This document shows, in pieces, positions 36,239 through 46,139 of a DNA stretch of 64,000 nt (within the stretch, counting starts at the first letter, position 1; every line of letters starts with the position of its first letter). The position numbers were made by a program, and so were the translations under genes. The stretch is from Lachnospiraceae bacterium JLR.KK002 (lineage in GTDB: Bacteria; Bacillota; Clostridia; Lachnospirales; Lachnospiraceae): positions 186,001-250,000 of the forward strand of contig JAYMNP010000001.1 in assembly GCA_036941025.1 (NCBI GenBank). The letters are read 5' to 3'. The notes under the pieces were generated by a model. It saw only the letters and a program-made list of their open reading frames with translations. It was not told the origin of the DNA and searched no databases.

Positions 36239-37531
36239 ATGATTGATTTAAAATTTTTAAGAGAAAATCCGGAAGTGGTGAAACAGAATATCCGGAACAA
36301 ATTTCAGGACAGTAAACTGCCGTTGGTGGATGAAGTCATAGAGCTGGATGTACAGGCCAGAAAGACCCAGCAGGAGGCAGACGCCCTCCGGGCAGAGCGC
36401 AAAAAGCTCTCAAAACAGATTGGGGCTCTGATGGGGCAGGGGAAGAAAGAAGAAGCGGAAGCAGTGAAAGCCCAGGTGAACGCAGGGGCAGAGCGTCTTG
36501 CCGAACTGGAGAAAATGGAAGGGGAACTGCAGGAAAAAGTAACGAAAATTATGATGACCATTCCGAATATCATAGATCCTTCCGTGCCCATCGGCAAAGA
36601 TGACAGCGAGAATGTGGAAGTGGAAAAATACGGAGAGCCCGTAACTCCGGATTTTGAGATTCCCTATCATGCGGAGATTATGGAGCGTTTGCAGGGCCTT
36701 GATCTGGACAGCGCCAGAAAAGTAGCCGGCAACGGATTTTACTATCTGATGGGAGATATTGCAAGGCTTCATTCCGCAGTGATTTCCTATGCGAGGGATT
36801 TTATGATTGGCCGGGGATTTACCTACTGTGTGCCTCCTTTTATGATTCGCAGCAACGTGGTAACCGGTGTTATGAGTTTTGCGGAAATGGACGCCATGAT
36901 GTACAAAATCGAAGGGGAAGACCTGTACCTGATTGGAACCAGCGAACATTCCATGATTGGAAAATTCATTGACACTATTTTAAATGAGGAGCAGCTTCCT
37001 CAGACACTGACCAGCTATTCCCCCTGCTTCCGCAAGGAAAAGGGAGCCCATGGAATTGAAGAACGGGGCGTGTACCGGATTCATCAGTTTGAAAAGCAGG
37101 AGATGATTGTGGTCTGCAAACCGGAAGAATCTCCCATGTGGTTTGACAGACTGTGGCAGAATACCGTAGATTTGTTCCGTTCTCTGGATATTCCGGTGCG
37201 TACGCTGGAATGCTGTTCCGGTGATCTGGCAGACCTGAAGGTAAAATCCGTGGACGTGGAAGCCTGGTCTCCAAGACAGCAGAAATATTTTGAAGTGGGA
37301 AGCTGTTCCAATCTGGGAGACGCCCAGGCCCGTAGACTGAAAATCCGCGTAAACGGCAAAGAAGGCAAATATTTTGCTCATACATTGAATAATACGGTGG
37401 TAGCTCCGCCCCGTATGCTGATTGCATTTCTGGAAAATAATCTGTGTGAAGACGGAAGCGTGCGGATTCCGGAAGCGCTGCGTCCCTATATGGGCGGTCA
37501 GGATAAGATTGTTCCGCCGGAAAACTCATGA
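36239..37531 (+). CDS. serS: serine-tRNA ligase, divergent motif set
   Basis: Charges tRNA-Ser with serine. 430 residues: a long N-terminal coiled-coil arm (about 30-110) that grips the tRNA and a class II catalytic domain. Motif 2 is FRKEKGAHGIEERGVYRIHQF, and motif 3 includes NNTVVAPPRMLIAFLE. Two places differ from common bacterial SerRS: GTSEHSMIGKF where TAEVP is usual, and EKGAHGIEERG for the EAGSAGRDTRG type. I have seen this form in other Lachnospiraceae, so it may be the lineage's housekeeping enzyme. Start chosen for TAAGGAGG. Confidence 0.93.
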   Translation: MIDLKFLRENPEVVKQNIRNKFQDSKLPLVDEVIELDVQARKTQQEADALRAERKKLSKQIGALMGQGKKEEAEAVKAQVNAGAERLAELEKMEGELQEKVTKIMMTIPNIIDPSVPIGKDDSENVEVEKYGEPVTPDFEIPYHAEIMERLQGLDLDSARKVAGNGFYYLMGDIARLHSAVISYARDFMIGRGFTYCVPPFMIRSNVVTGVMSFAEMDAMMYKIEGEDLYLIGTSEHSMIGKFIDTILNEEQLPQTLTSYSPCFRKEKGAHGIEERGVYRIHQFEKQEMIVVCKPEESPMWFDRLWQNTVDLFRSLDIPVRTLECCSGDLADLKVKSVDVEAWSPRQQKYFEVGSCSNLGDAQARRLKIRVNGKEGKYFAHTLNNTVVAPPRMLIAFLENNLCEDGSVRIPEALRPYMGGQDKIVPPENS

Positions 37532-38370
37532 AGAAAAAGTATATCGGATTGGGGATTGGGGCTGCAGTTCTGCTGTTCTTCCTGCTGCTGGCAGTATGGG
37601 CTGCGCCTCTGGTCCGGATGGCCTTTCTGTTGCGCGATGTGTCGGAATTTGAATATGAACTGTCCCTGGAGCTGGAGGAGAAAAATCTCACAGCGCAGCA
37701 GAAACAGCTTATGAATGTTCTGTCTCTGATACTGACCGGGGAAGAAGATGCCGCCCTGTCCTGGGAAATGGACGGAAGAGTATCTGACGGAATGGTTTAT
37801 GGACAGATTTACTGTAAGGGCGGGAAGGAGCCTGTAACAGAAGTATATTTTCATCAGGAAGAAGGCTTTGTCAACGTGGAAATGCTGTACAATACCATCC
37901 GTGACAATGTGCTGAAGCAGCATCCCCTGCTGGGCAGGGCATTGCCGGAATGGGGGTACGGCGCCTTTCTGTCCACCGCTCAGGCAGAAGAAATCTTCCA
38001 GGTGGATTTGAAAGATTTGTTTCAGGGAGAAGAACTGGCGGAATATCACGGGAGCAGCGTTCCGGAGTTAATTCGTACCTTTATGGGAATGAAGCGGAAA
38101 AAGGGAACGGACGGACAGCGGCAGTTTGAAATGGAGTTGGAAAATTACCGGATTCTTCTGGAACCCGGCAAGGAGAAAGAGCAGCCTGCTGTCAGGGTAA
38201 CAGCTTCCGACCATTCCGGAGAACAGGCAGCGGCAGTTTACGCCGGCAGATTTGTATTCGGAGCCCCGGAGAAAATAGAATTGCCCGATGATTTCATAGC
38301 GGACCAGGATATTGAGCAGTTTGCGAAACTGTGGGCCTCAGTCAGCAGCCTGCAGGAACTGTTTCAGTGA
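37528..38370 (+). CDS. membrane-anchored protein of unknown function
   Basis: 280 residues with one N-terminal membrane segment (about 5-28) and an extracellular domain without a family I recognise. It overlaps the serS stop by four bases (ATGA). The pattern of one anchor plus a mixed alpha/beta domain suggests a surface protein, perhaps wall or sporulation related, but nothing in the sequence settles this. Confidence 0.7.
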   Translation: MKKKYIGLGIGAAVLLFFLLLAVWAAPLVRMAFLLRDVSEFEYELSLELEEKNLTAQQKQLMNVLSLILTGEEDAALSWEMDGRVSDGMVYGQIYCKGGKEPVTEVYFHQEEGFVNVEMLYNTIRDNVLKQHPLLGRALPEWGYGAFLSTAQAEEIFQVDLKDLFQGEELAEYHGSSVPELIRTFMGMKRKKGTDGQRQFEMELENYRILLEPGKEKEQPAVRVTASDHSGEQAAAVYAGRFVFGAPEKIELPDDFIADQDIEQFAKLWASVSSLQELFQ

Positions 38371-38415
38371 AACAACAGGTATTTGATTTTGTACATGTGA
38401 ATCTGCCGTTTCCTA

Positions 38416-38444
38416 TTGTAAAAATCCTCTGTTTGTGTTAATTT
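38416..38444 (+). promoter_or_regulatory. possible promoter of the pantothenate operon
   Basis: TTGTAA (38416-38421), 17-base spacer, TAATTT (38439-38444). A 14-base palindrome GTTAATTTATTAAC overlaps the -10 box (38437-38450) and could be a repressor site. Confidence 0.4.
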
Positions 38445-38526
38445 ATTAACGAACGGTATTCAGAAAAGAAACTGTATCACCTGGATAAAAGCCATAATGA
38501 CCGGCAGGCGGGAAATGGAGGCAGAT

Positions 38527-39426
38527 ATGCAGATAGGAATTGCAGGCGCCGGGAAAGTAGGAACCACCCTGGGAAAATATGTAAAAGACCACGGTGCATG
38601 TGTCACAGGCTTTTACAGCAGAACCGAAACCAGCGGGCGGGAATCCGCGGAATTTACAGGCACAGAATATTTTAAAACACTGGATTCACTGATGGAAGTA
38701 AGCGATACCCTTTTTATTACCACCACAGACGGAGAAATCTCCGGAGTATGGGATTGCATTGCAGAGAAAAATGTGAAAGGAAAAGTCATCTGCCACTTTA
38801 GTGGTTCTTTATCAAGTGATATATTTTCAAACTGGGAAGAGACAGGCGCATACGTCTGCTCTGTCCATCCGATTTACGCGTTCAGTAACAAATTCACAGC
38901 TTATCAGAATTTAACAGGTGCAGCTTTTGCAGTAGAAGGCTGCCGGACAGCACTGCTTAAAATGCAGGAACTTTTTCAGCTTTTGCCCAACCGAATTGTG
39001 GAAATTTCCACTGCGGAAAAGGTAAAATACCATGCGGCCACCAGTATTGCCAGTAATCAGGTGGTGGGACTGATTTCCATGGCGGTAGAGCTTATGAAGG
39101 AAGCCGGGATTTCCGAAACCTCCGCCTATGAGCTTTTAAAGCCGCTGGTGGAAAACAATGTGAAATCCGTTTTTGAAAGAGAACTGCAGGAAGAAGATAC
39201 AGGCTGTACCGGACAGGAAGCAGGATACCGCGGATGTGCACAGGCGCTGACCGGGCCCATTGAGCGCAATGATACCGAAACTGTCCGAAAACATCTGGAG
39301 CATATGGACAGGCCCCGGTGGGAATCCGCTTACCGGGCAGTGGGAACCGTGGTCACGGAGCTTGCAGAGAAAAAGCATCCGGAGCGCAGTTATGAAACCA
39401 TGAAACAGATATTGGAAAGCAAGTGA
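38527..39426 (+). CDS. panG: Rossmann/DUF2520 protein, probable ketopantoate reductase PanG
   Basis: Would reduce ketopantoate to pantoate, the step between PanB and PanC. 299 residues: an NAD(P)-binding Rossmann domain with [15 protein letters not shown] at the start, and a C-terminal helical DUF2520 domain ([25 protein letters not shown]). A PanG-type reductase with this make-up has been reported as a replacement for PanE, and the gene is directly followed by panB, panC and panD here. Assignment rests on domain type and context. ATG 38527 has GGAGG six bases upstream. Confidence 0.7.
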   Translation: MQIGIAGAGKVGTTLGKYVKDHGACVTGFYSRTETSGRESAEFTGTEYFKTLDSLMEVSDTLFITTTDGEISGVWDCIAEKNVKGKVICHFSGSLSSDIFSNWEETGAYVCSVHPIYAFSNKFTAYQNLTGAAFAVEGCRTALLKMQELFQLLPNRIVEISTAEKVKYHAATSIASNQVVGLISMAVELMKEAGISETSAYELLKPLVENNVKSVFERELQEEDTGCTGQEAGYRGCAQALTGPIERNDTETVRKHLEHMDRPRWESAYRAVGTVVTELAEKKHPERSYETMKQILESK

Positions 39427-39436
39427 GGAAAGAACC

Positions 39437-40264
39437 ATGAAAAACACAGTTGTAACCATACGGGAAGCGAAAGAACGGGGAGAAAAAGTCACCATGCTGA
39501 CTGCCTACGATTATTCCATGGCAAAATTAATTGACGAAGCAGATATCAATATGATTCTGGTGGGAGACTCCCTGGGCATGGTCATGCTGGGATATGAAGA
39601 TACCCTGTCCGTGACCATGGAGGATATGATACATCATACCAGAGCAGTGGCGCGGGGCGCGAAAAATGCACTGGTTGTGGCGGATATGCCCTTTATGTCC
39701 TATCAGACCTCTGTATATGACGCTGTATGCAATGCGGGAAGGCTGATGAAGGAAGGACGGGCCCAGGCGGTAAAACTGGAAGGAGGCCGGGAATTTGCAG
39801 ACCATATCCGGGCTATTGCCAATGCTTCCATTCCGGTGGTGGCCCATCTGGGATTAACGCCCCAGTCTTTAAACGCATTCGGCGGATTCAAAGTACAGGG
39901 CAAGTCAGAGGCGGCAGCCAGAAAACTTCTGGAGGACGCACAGATTGTGGAGGAGGCCGGAGCAGTGGCAGTGGTACTGGAGTGCGTGCCGGCAAAACTG
40001 GCGAAACTGGTGACAGAGAAGCTCCGCATTCCCACCATTGGAATCGGCGCCGGAGCAGACTGCGACGGACAGGTACTGGTGTATCAGGATATGCTGGCCA
40101 TGTTCGGCGATTTTAAGCCGAAATTCGTCAAACGATTCGGAGAAGCAGGCGCACTGATGAAAGAATCCTTCCGGAATTACAGCGAAGAAGTGAAGGCAGG
40201 GACTTTCCCCGCACCGGAACATACCTTTAAAATAGATGATGATGTAATTGAAAAACTGTACTAA
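39437..40264 (+). CDS. panB: 3-methyl-2-oxobutanoate hydroxymethyltransferase
   Basis: First step of pantothenate synthesis: adds a hydroxymethyl group from methylene-tetrahydrofolate to 2-oxoisovalerate. 275 residues, usual length. Typical segments are [38 protein letters not shown] and [20 protein letters not shown], with [14 protein letters not shown] near the end. Starts 10 bases after the panG-like gene. Confidence 0.96.
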   Translation: MKNTVVTIREAKERGEKVTMLTAYDYSMAKLIDEADINMILVGDSLGMVMLGYEDTLSVTMEDMIHHTRAVARGAKNALVVADMPFMSYQTSVYDAVCNAGRLMKEGRAQAVKLEGGREFADHIRAIANASIPVVAHLGLTPQSLNAFGGFKVQGKSEAAARKLLEDAQIVEEAGAVAVVLECVPAKLAKLVTEKLRIPTIGIGAGADCDGQVLVYQDMLAMFGDFKPKFVKRFGEAGALMKESFRNYSEEVKAGTFPAPEHTFKIDDDVIEKLY

Positions 40265-40284
40265 TGTATGAAATGGAGGAAACC

Positions 40285-41136
40285 ATGCAGATAGTAACGA
40301 ACATAGAAGAATTGCGCTCCATTGTAAAATGGTGGAGAGGAGAAGGCCATTCCGTGGGACTGGTGCCCACCATGGGCTATCTCCATGAAGGCCATAAAAG
40401 CCTGATTGTAAAAGCAGTCAGTGAAAATGACAGGGTGGTAGTCAGTGATTTTGTAAATCCCACCCAGTTCGGAGTAAACGAAGACCTGTCCAGTTATCCG
40501 AGAGATTTAAACCGCGACGCCGCTCTCTGTGAAGAAGTGGGAGCAGATGTGATTTTTCATCCGGAGCCGGAAGAAATGTATTTTCCCGATAACTGTACAT
40601 TTGTGGATATGGACCGCCTGACCAAAGGCCTTTGCGGGAAAACAAGGCCCACCCATTTCCGGGGCGTGTGTACGGTGGTATCCAAACTTTTTAATATCGT
40701 AACGCCGGACCGGGCATATTTCGGCCAGAAAGACGCTCAGCAGCTTGCAGTCATTCGCCGGATGGTGCGGGATATGAATTTTGGCATTACCATTGTGGGA
40801 TGTCCCATTGTCCGGGAAGAAGACGGACTTGCCATGAGTTCCCGCAACACATATCTGAATCCGAAGGAGCGGAAGGCAGCCCTGATACTGCACGAATCCC
40901 TGACTCTGGGAGAGGAACTGATACGGGCCGGAGAGAAAGACGCTGTAAAAGTGAAAAATGCCATTGTGAAGCATATGAAAACAGAACCTCTTGCACGGAT
41001 TGACTATGTGGAGATTGTGGACGGAGAGACCCTGGAGCCGGCAGAGACCATTGAGGGCCCCATTCTGGCAGCCACAGCAGTTTATATCGGAAAAACAAGG
41101 CTGATTGATAACTTCAGCTATAACCCGGAACAGTAA
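40285..41136 (+). CDS. panC: pantoate-beta-alanine ligase
   Basis: Joins pantoate and beta-alanine, using ATP, to give pantothenate. 283 residues. Nucleotidyltransferase motifs: [14 protein letters not shown] (HxGH), [23 protein letters not shown] and the KMSK-like SSRNTYL. ATG 40285 has GGAGG close by; an in-frame ATG at 40264 is possible but lacks a site. Its stop codon lies inside a 12-bp direct repeat made by a small inserted element. Confidence 0.96.
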   Translation: MQIVTNIEELRSIVKWWRGEGHSVGLVPTMGYLHEGHKSLIVKAVSENDRVVVSDFVNPTQFGVNEDLSSYPRDLNRDAALCEEVGADVIFHPEPEEMYFPDNCTFVDMDRLTKGLCGKTRPTHFRGVCTVVSKLFNIVTPDRAYFGQKDAQQLAVIRRMVRDMNFGITIVGCPIVREEDGLAMSSRNTYLNPKERKAALILHESLTLGEELIRAGEKDAVKVKNAIVKHMKTEPLARIDYVEIVDGETLEPAETIEGPILAATAVYIGKTRLIDNFSYNPEQ

Positions 41137-41199
41137 CCGGCAATTGCGAAACAGGCCGGTTATCAGAATTTCATGTACAATTACCAGGGAACAGTAACC
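41127..41199. repeat. 49-bp palindromic mini-element (copy A) with 12-bp direct repeats
   Basis: GGAACAGTAACC at 41127-41138 is repeated at 41188-41199. Between them lies a 49-bp element that begins GGCAATTGCGAAAC and ends CAATTACCAG. It matches the arms of the elements at 51065 and 60353. The left direct repeat covers the panC stop, so the insertion sits between panC and panD without breaking either. Confidence 0.8.
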
Positions 41200-41216
41200 A
41201 CAAAAGGAGAACAACC

Positions 41217-41600
41217 ATGTATTTTAAAATGTTAAAAGGAAAAATCCACCGGGCAGTGGTAAAACAGGCAGAGCTGAACTACGTGGGAAGTATCACGGTA
41301 GACCCGGAGCTTCTGGAAGCAGCCGGAATCCTGGAATATGAAAATGTGCAGATTGTGGACATTGAGAACGGAAACCGCTTTGAGACCTATACCATTATGG
41401 GAGAGCCGGGCAGCGGCATGATCTGCCTGAACGGAGCCGCAGCCAGACAGGTACAGACCGGAGACCATATTATTATTATGGCCTATGCCCAGATGACCCC
41501 GGAGGAAGCGAAAGACTTCCGGCCTCAGGTGGTGTTTGTGGACGAGGAAAACAGGATTTCCAGAATTACCACTTATGAAAAACACGGGGAGATTTCCTGA
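41217..41600 (+). CDS. panD: aspartate 1-decarboxylase
   Basis: Makes beta-alanine from aspartate for PanC. 127 residues. The self-cleavage site is G24-S25 in NYVGSITVD, where the serine becomes the pyruvoyl group. The [16 protein letters not shown] segment ([12 protein letters not shown]) and [14 protein letters not shown] are typical. AAAGGAG lies before the ATG. Confidence 0.96.
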   Translation: MYFKMLKGKIHRAVVKQAELNYVGSITVDPELLEAAGILEYENVQIVDIENGNRFETYTIMGEPGSGMICLNGAAARQVQTGDHIIIMAYAQMTPEEAKDFRPQVVFVDEENRISRITTYEKHGEIS

Positions 41601-41648
41601 TAAAATCTGAAAGGATTCAGAATCTGCAGAAAGGAAGAATATCCGAAT

Positions 41649-42860
41649 ATGTTACAAGGAAAAACCGTATTGCTGGGGGTGACGGGAGGTATTGCCGCGT
41701 ACAAAATGCCCAACGTGGCCAGAATGCTGAAGAAGCTCCACTGCAACGTTCATGTGCTGATGACGGAGAATGCCACAAATTTTATCACCGCCACCACCTT
41801 TGAAACCCTCACCGGGAATAAATGCCTGATTGATACCTTCGACCGGAATTTTGAATTTTCCGTAGAGCATGTGGCGCTGGCCAAACAGGCGGATCTGGTT
41901 CTGCTGGCCCCGGCTACCGCAAATGTCATCGGGAAAATTGCAAACGGCATTGCAGACGACATGCTGACCACAACGGTGATGGCCTGCACCTGCAAAATCC
42001 TGCTGGCCCCGGCCATGAACCACAATATGTACCATAACCCCATTGTCCAGGACAATCTGAGTAAGCTGGAACGATTCGGTTACGAAATCATTCCGCCCGA
42101 TACGGGAATGCTGGCCAACGGTGATACAGGAGAAGGAAAACTGCCTTCTGAAGAAGTACTGGTGAACTATGTTCTGAAAGAACTGGCCTTTCCCAAAGAC
42201 CTGGCCGGACAGAAGGTACTGGTCACTGCCGGAGCCACACAGGAAGCCATTGACCCGGTACGCTATATTACCAATCACTCCACGGGAAAAATGGGATATG
42301 CACTGGCCAAAACAGCCATGTTAAGAGGAGCGGAAGTTACGCTGATAACCGGAGCCACAGCCCTGAATCCGCCCATGTTTGTGGAAACGGTACATGTAAT
42401 ATCTGCAGAAGAAATGTATCAGGAAGTTATCCGCCGGGCGCTGGAAATGGACGTGATTATCAAGGCTGCGGCAGTGGCGGATTACCGGCCCGCAGAAGTG
42501 GCGGAAGACAAGATTAAGAAATCAGAGGGCGCATCATCCATTCGGCTGGAGCGGACAAAAGACATTCTGGCAGAGCTGGGCCGGATGAAACAGGCGGGAG
42601 AAATCCACAGTGTTCTGTGCGGATTTTCCATGGAAACCAGAGATTTGGAGGAGAATTCCAGAGCCAAGCTGGAGCGGAAACATCTTGACATGATTGCCGC
42701 CAATAATCTGAAAGTGGAAGGAGCCGGATTTGGCACGGACACCAATGTGCTCACCCTGATTACCGGAACAGATATTGTCCGTCTGGAGCGGATGAGCAAA
42801 GAGGAGGCTTCCGGCGAGATTCTGAATATAATCCGGCATATGCTTCCGGATATTGGATAA
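41649..42860 (+). CDS. coaBC: bifunctional phosphopantothenoylcysteine decarboxylase / phosphopantothenate-cysteine ligase
   Basis: Carries out two steps from phosphopantothenate to phosphopantetheine on the way to coenzyme A. 403 residues. The N-terminal flavoprotein CoaC domain shows GVTGGIAAYK, the active-site region around residues 70-80 (EHVALAKQAD) and PAMNHNMY. The C-terminal CoaB domain shows VTAGATQEAIDPVRYI, NHSTGKMGYALA and AAVADYRP. Last gene of the pantothenate/CoA run. Confidence 0.96.
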   Translation: MLQGKTVLLGVTGGIAAYKMPNVARMLKKLHCNVHVLMTENATNFITATTFETLTGNKCLIDTFDRNFEFSVEHVALAKQADLVLLAPATANVIGKIANGIADDMLTTTVMACTCKILLAPAMNHNMYHNPIVQDNLSKLERFGYEIIPPDTGMLANGDTGEGKLPSEEVLVNYVLKELAFPKDLAGQKVLVTAGATQEAIDPVRYITNHSTGKMGYALAKTAMLRGAEVTLITGATALNPPMFVETVHVISAEEMYQEVIRRALEMDVIIKAAAVADYRPAEVAEDKIKKSEGASSIRLERTKDILAELGRMKQAGEIHSVLCGFSMETRDLEENSRAKLERKHLDMIAANNLKVEGAGFGTDTNVLTLITGTDIVRLERMSKEEASGEILNIIRHMLPDIG

Positions 42861-42977
42861 TTTTGCCAAAAAAAATTTACAGAATATACATTTTTTGTTA
42901 ATGCTGTCTAAAGAATTGTTGGTTATACTATAAAAAAGACAGAAATGTTGTAAAACTGCAACAAAGGCGGAAAATGT

Positions 42978-44240
42978 ATGAGAAAAAAGATAAAAAGAAC
43001 TTTCATTTTAAAATACAGTGTGTTATTATGTCTGACAGCGGCTGCATGGTATCTCCTGACAGCAGGAGAAGGACGCCATGCGGCCGTTTCTTTTTTCAAA
43101 AATATGGAAACATTGAAAACAGAACAGACGTCAGAAGTCTCCACCAGTACCAGGTTCCGGTATGAAAAAGAATTTCAGAATACCTTAAACCGTTACGGAT
43201 TCTTCCAGTCCCAGTATCAGGCAGACTACTCTACTGCGGTGCCGGGACTGGAATCTACTGATATTCTGGGGGAGAGCTGCAATCGGATGGTTCCCCAGGG
43301 AATCTGTGTGGCCGGAGACTATATGCTGGTGACAGCCTATGACAATGGAGCTCCTGCGGGTAATAAAACAGAAAACAGGCGTGAAGTCAACCCTTCCGTG
43401 CTGTATGTATTGTCTGACAGGAATCCGGAGAACAGGCAGCTTCTGACCACGGTGGTGCTTCCTGATATCAATCATGTGGGAGGCGTGGCCTTTGACGGAA
43501 CTAATATCTGGATTGCCAAAAGTACGGACCGGCAGTGCAGTGTGATTTCCTATGATACTATCCAACAGGCGGTCGGTTCCGGAAAAAGCAGCTATAAACT
43601 GCCGGAATATGACCAGAACGTTTCCTGCGGTGCGGTGGCTTCTTTTGTAACCTGGCACGACAACAGGCTGTGGGTGGGAACTTACGGAAACCGGGTCAGC
43701 GGCATGGGAATGCTGAGAAGTTATACTGTGGAGAAGCAGATGACAGAAGAGGGAGAACGTTTCACGCTGAAAAAGCAGGAAGAAATCGTAATTCCGGGCT
43801 TTGCCAACGGAGTTACCTTTACGGAGCAGGGCGGGGTAACCTGCATGGCAGTTTCAACCTCCAGAGGCAGATATTTTCATTCCAATATTTATTTTTATCA
43901 GGTGGTGAAAGACTGCTTTACCGGAAAGAATCTTTACTGCTGTTACAATACCTGCAGTTTTCCGCCCATGGCGGAAGAACTGGTATGTGACGGAGAGACC
44001 ACATATCTGCTGTTTGAATCTTCGGCCACCTGTTACAGTACCCCCGCGTACCTGAAATGTATATATCCCGTGGACAGAATCTGTGCTTTTTCCAGCAGCA
44101 GATTATTCTGGACGAATCAGAGGGGAATTTTAAGAAGAACCGTTGAGAGGGCAGAACGAATGAACGTCCGGTTTTCATGGGATAAGGCTTATCAGGAACG
44201 AAAATACTGGCAGCAGTATATTGCGCAGACAGGAATATGA
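42978..44240 (+). CDS. membrane-anchored beta-propeller-like protein
   Basis: 420 residues with one N-terminal membrane segment (about 10-28) and an extracellular domain rich in strands. Repeated patterns like VPQGICVAGDYMLVTAYD and VGGVAFDGTNIWIAKS look like blades of a beta-propeller. Several cysteines cluster in the last third (CFTGKNLYCCYNTC). The ligand or enzyme activity is unknown. A weak AAGGCGG site precedes the ATG. Stands between the CoA genes and an SDR gene, both on the same strand. Confidence 0.7.
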   Translation: MRKKIKRTFILKYSVLLCLTAAAWYLLTAGEGRHAAVSFFKNMETLKTEQTSEVSTSTRFRYEKEFQNTLNRYGFFQSQYQADYSTAVPGLESTDILGESCNRMVPQGICVAGDYMLVTAYDNGAPAGNKTENRREVNPSVLYVLSDRNPENRQLLTTVVLPDINHVGGVAFDGTNIWIAKSTDRQCSVISYDTIQQAVGSGKSSYKLPEYDQNVSCGAVASFVTWHDNRLWVGTYGNRVSGMGMLRSYTVEKQMTEEGERFTLKKQEEIVIPGFANGVTFTEQGGVTCMAVSTSRGRYFHSNIYFYQVVKDCFTGKNLYCCYNTCSFPPMAEELVCDGETTYLLFESSATCYSTPAYLKCIYPVDRICAFSSSRLFWTNQRGILRRTVERAERMNVRFSWDKAYQERKYWQQYIAQTGI

Positions 44241-44320
44241 ACATGTGCTGCCGCATCCGGCTCAGACTGTCAGGGGCTGCCGGCACGGTTCATCGGAACA
44301 AAGAAAGGAATTTATCATAA

Positions 44321-45112
44321 ATGAAAAAATATGCAGTGATTACAGGGGCAAGCTCCGGAATCGGAGCAGAATTCGCCAGGATTCTGGCGGGAGAAGGATA
44401 CAGCCTGATACTGGCGGCCCGGAGGCAGGAACGACTGGAGAAGATGAAAAAGCATTTAAAGACAGAATGTGAGATTGTCACAGTTGACCTGAGAAAAACA
44501 GAAGACTGTTATCGCCTGTTTCAGACAGTGGAGGACAGGCCGGTGGAAATCTGGATTAATAATGCGGGATTTGGAAATTTCGGCGCCTTTGCAGCCGGCA
44601 GTCTGCAGAAAGAGTTGGATATGCTGGATGTGAATGTAAGAGCCCTTCACATTCTGACCAAGCTGGCCCTGAGAAAAATGATGAAACAGAACAGAGGTTA
44701 TATTTTAAATGTTGCTTCCTGTGCAGGTCTGATGCCGGCAGGACCTTATATGGCCGCCTACTATGCGTCCAAATCCTATGTGACAAGTCTGACAAGAGCG
44801 GCATCAGAGGAACTGCGCAGCGAAAAAAGTCTGGTTTACATTGGATGTCTCTGTCCGGGACCGGTTGATACGGAATTCAATCAGGTGGCAAACGTGGAAT
44901 TTGCCTTAAAGGGAATCAGCGCCGCTTACTGTGCCCGCTGCGGTTATGAACAGATGAAACGGAGAAAAACGGTAATTGTTCCGAAATGCTCCGTGCGTCT
45001 GGCCATGACCCTGGGAAGATTTCTGCCGGAAGAACTTTATATCCGGATTGCGGCTCATCAGCAGAAGAAGAAGTCTGGAGGCAGGAAAGGTGCTGGCGCT
45101 CAGAAGACGTGA
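44321..45112 (+). CDS. short-chain dehydrogenase/reductase
   Basis: An NAD(P)-dependent oxidoreductase of 263 residues. TGASSGIGAEFA binds the cofactor, NNAGFGNFG is the structural motif, and the catalytic Tyr and Lys are in YYASKSYV. The SDR family is broad and the substrate cannot be told. The C-terminus is long and basic (HQQKKKSGGRKGAG). Confidence 0.93.
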   Translation: MKKYAVITGASSGIGAEFARILAGEGYSLILAARRQERLEKMKKHLKTECEIVTVDLRKTEDCYRLFQTVEDRPVEIWINNAGFGNFGAFAAGSLQKELDMLDVNVRALHILTKLALRKMMKQNRGYILNVASCAGLMPAGPYMAAYYASKSYVTSLTRAASEELRSEKSLVYIGCLCPGPVDTEFNQVANVEFALKGISAAYCARCGYEQMKRRKTVIVPKCSVRLAMTLGRFLPEELYIRIAAHQQKKKSGGRKGAGAQKT

Positions 45113-45287
45113 CAGGCATTTCCGGATAAAAGCGCTCTGCAAAGCGCCCCGCGTCAAACTGTCAGCCAGAAAGCTGCCGTACCCGTGAATTTTTATTCCC
45201 GCGAGCAATGAGGCAAATAGCCATGCTTGTATGGATATTTGATTACAGGCATGGCAGCCTTCTGTATGGTATGGATATTTTGCTGTA

Positions 45288-45911
45288 TCAGACAGGAAGC
45301 CCCAGCTTCTGGAACAGAACGTTCATGGAAGCATACTCCAGAATCAGAATCATACTTCCCTTAATCTGTGTGCCGGAGATACAGAAGCTCTCGTCAATGA
45401 ACAGCACCTTTTTGCCAAGGGAGGTGAAATTGTGGGAGGGAATCGCCAGAATGTTGCCCACGGTATCAATATGGTCCTGAGGGGGAGTGATATTGATAAA
45501 AATATTTGTCATTTTGGCAATGGAATTTACATATGCGGCAGTGGTAATATTGCCCATTTCCCGCACAACGGATAAGTCCATTTCACTGATATCATCCAGT
45601 GAGGAAATCTCTTTTTCATAAAATGTATTAATCAGTTTTGCGGCAAATTCTTTCTGGATGATTTGCAGCATCATTCCCTGAATATCTCCGTCCAGCATAA
45701 CGGTCAGTCCCAGTGCATAATTGTCCGGGCCGCCCAGATACTGGGAAACGTCTTCAAAATTGAGCAGATGGATATTGGGAATTTCTATATCTACAAAGGT
45801 GTTCAGTAAAGTTGCCAGAGCCGTTGCGGCATTGCCGGAACCGATGTTTCCGATTTCAGTCAGTACGCTTAACTGCATGTCGTCTAATTTGGTAATATCT
45901 GTTACGCCCAT
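45288..45911 (-). CDS. cheC: CheC-family chemotaxis phosphatase
   Basis: Removes phosphate from CheY-P and helps adaptation. 207 residues with the two CheC active-site repeats, LTEIGNIGSGNAATAL near the start and VREMGNITTAAYVNSI about 100 residues later. No CheD, CheY or flagellar gene is beside it. Its promoter side has a TATAAT at 45941-45946 (minus strand) and the ribosome site AAGGAGAG. Confidence 0.93.
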   Translation of the reverse strand: MGVTDITKLDDMQLSVLTEIGNIGSGNAATALATLLNTFVDIEIPNIHLLNFEDVSQYLGGPDNYALGLTVMLDGDIQGMMLQIIQKEFAAKLINTFYEKEISSLDDISEMDLSVVREMGNITTAAYVNSIAKMTNIFINITPPQDHIDTVGNILAIPSHNFTSLGKKVLFIDESFCISGTQIKGSMILILEYASMNVLFQKLGLPV

Positions 45912-46026
45912 AAGAATCTCTCCTTAAATAATTTTTTTCCATTATATCATAAATAAACCCAAAAGGAAAAGTTTATTCCGAAAAAATAGTACAGGATTTC
46001 AGAGCAAAATGTCAGGTATGGGAAAG

Positions 46027-46055
46027 TTGTGCTGCCGGTTCTTTTCGTGTATAAT
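46027..46055 (+). promoter_or_regulatory. promoter of the DUF262-HEPN operon
   Basis: TTGTGC (46027-46032), 17-base spacer, perfect TATAAT (46050-46055); transcription would start near 46062, 78 bases before the ATG. No operator-like repeat seen. Confidence 0.7.
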
Positions 46056-46139
46056 AAAAAGAAAAGTAAATATTCTGATATCGAATGTGTAAAAAGTATG
46101 GAGGTATGTATAAAATAATTTTAAGAAAGGATAAATGGT

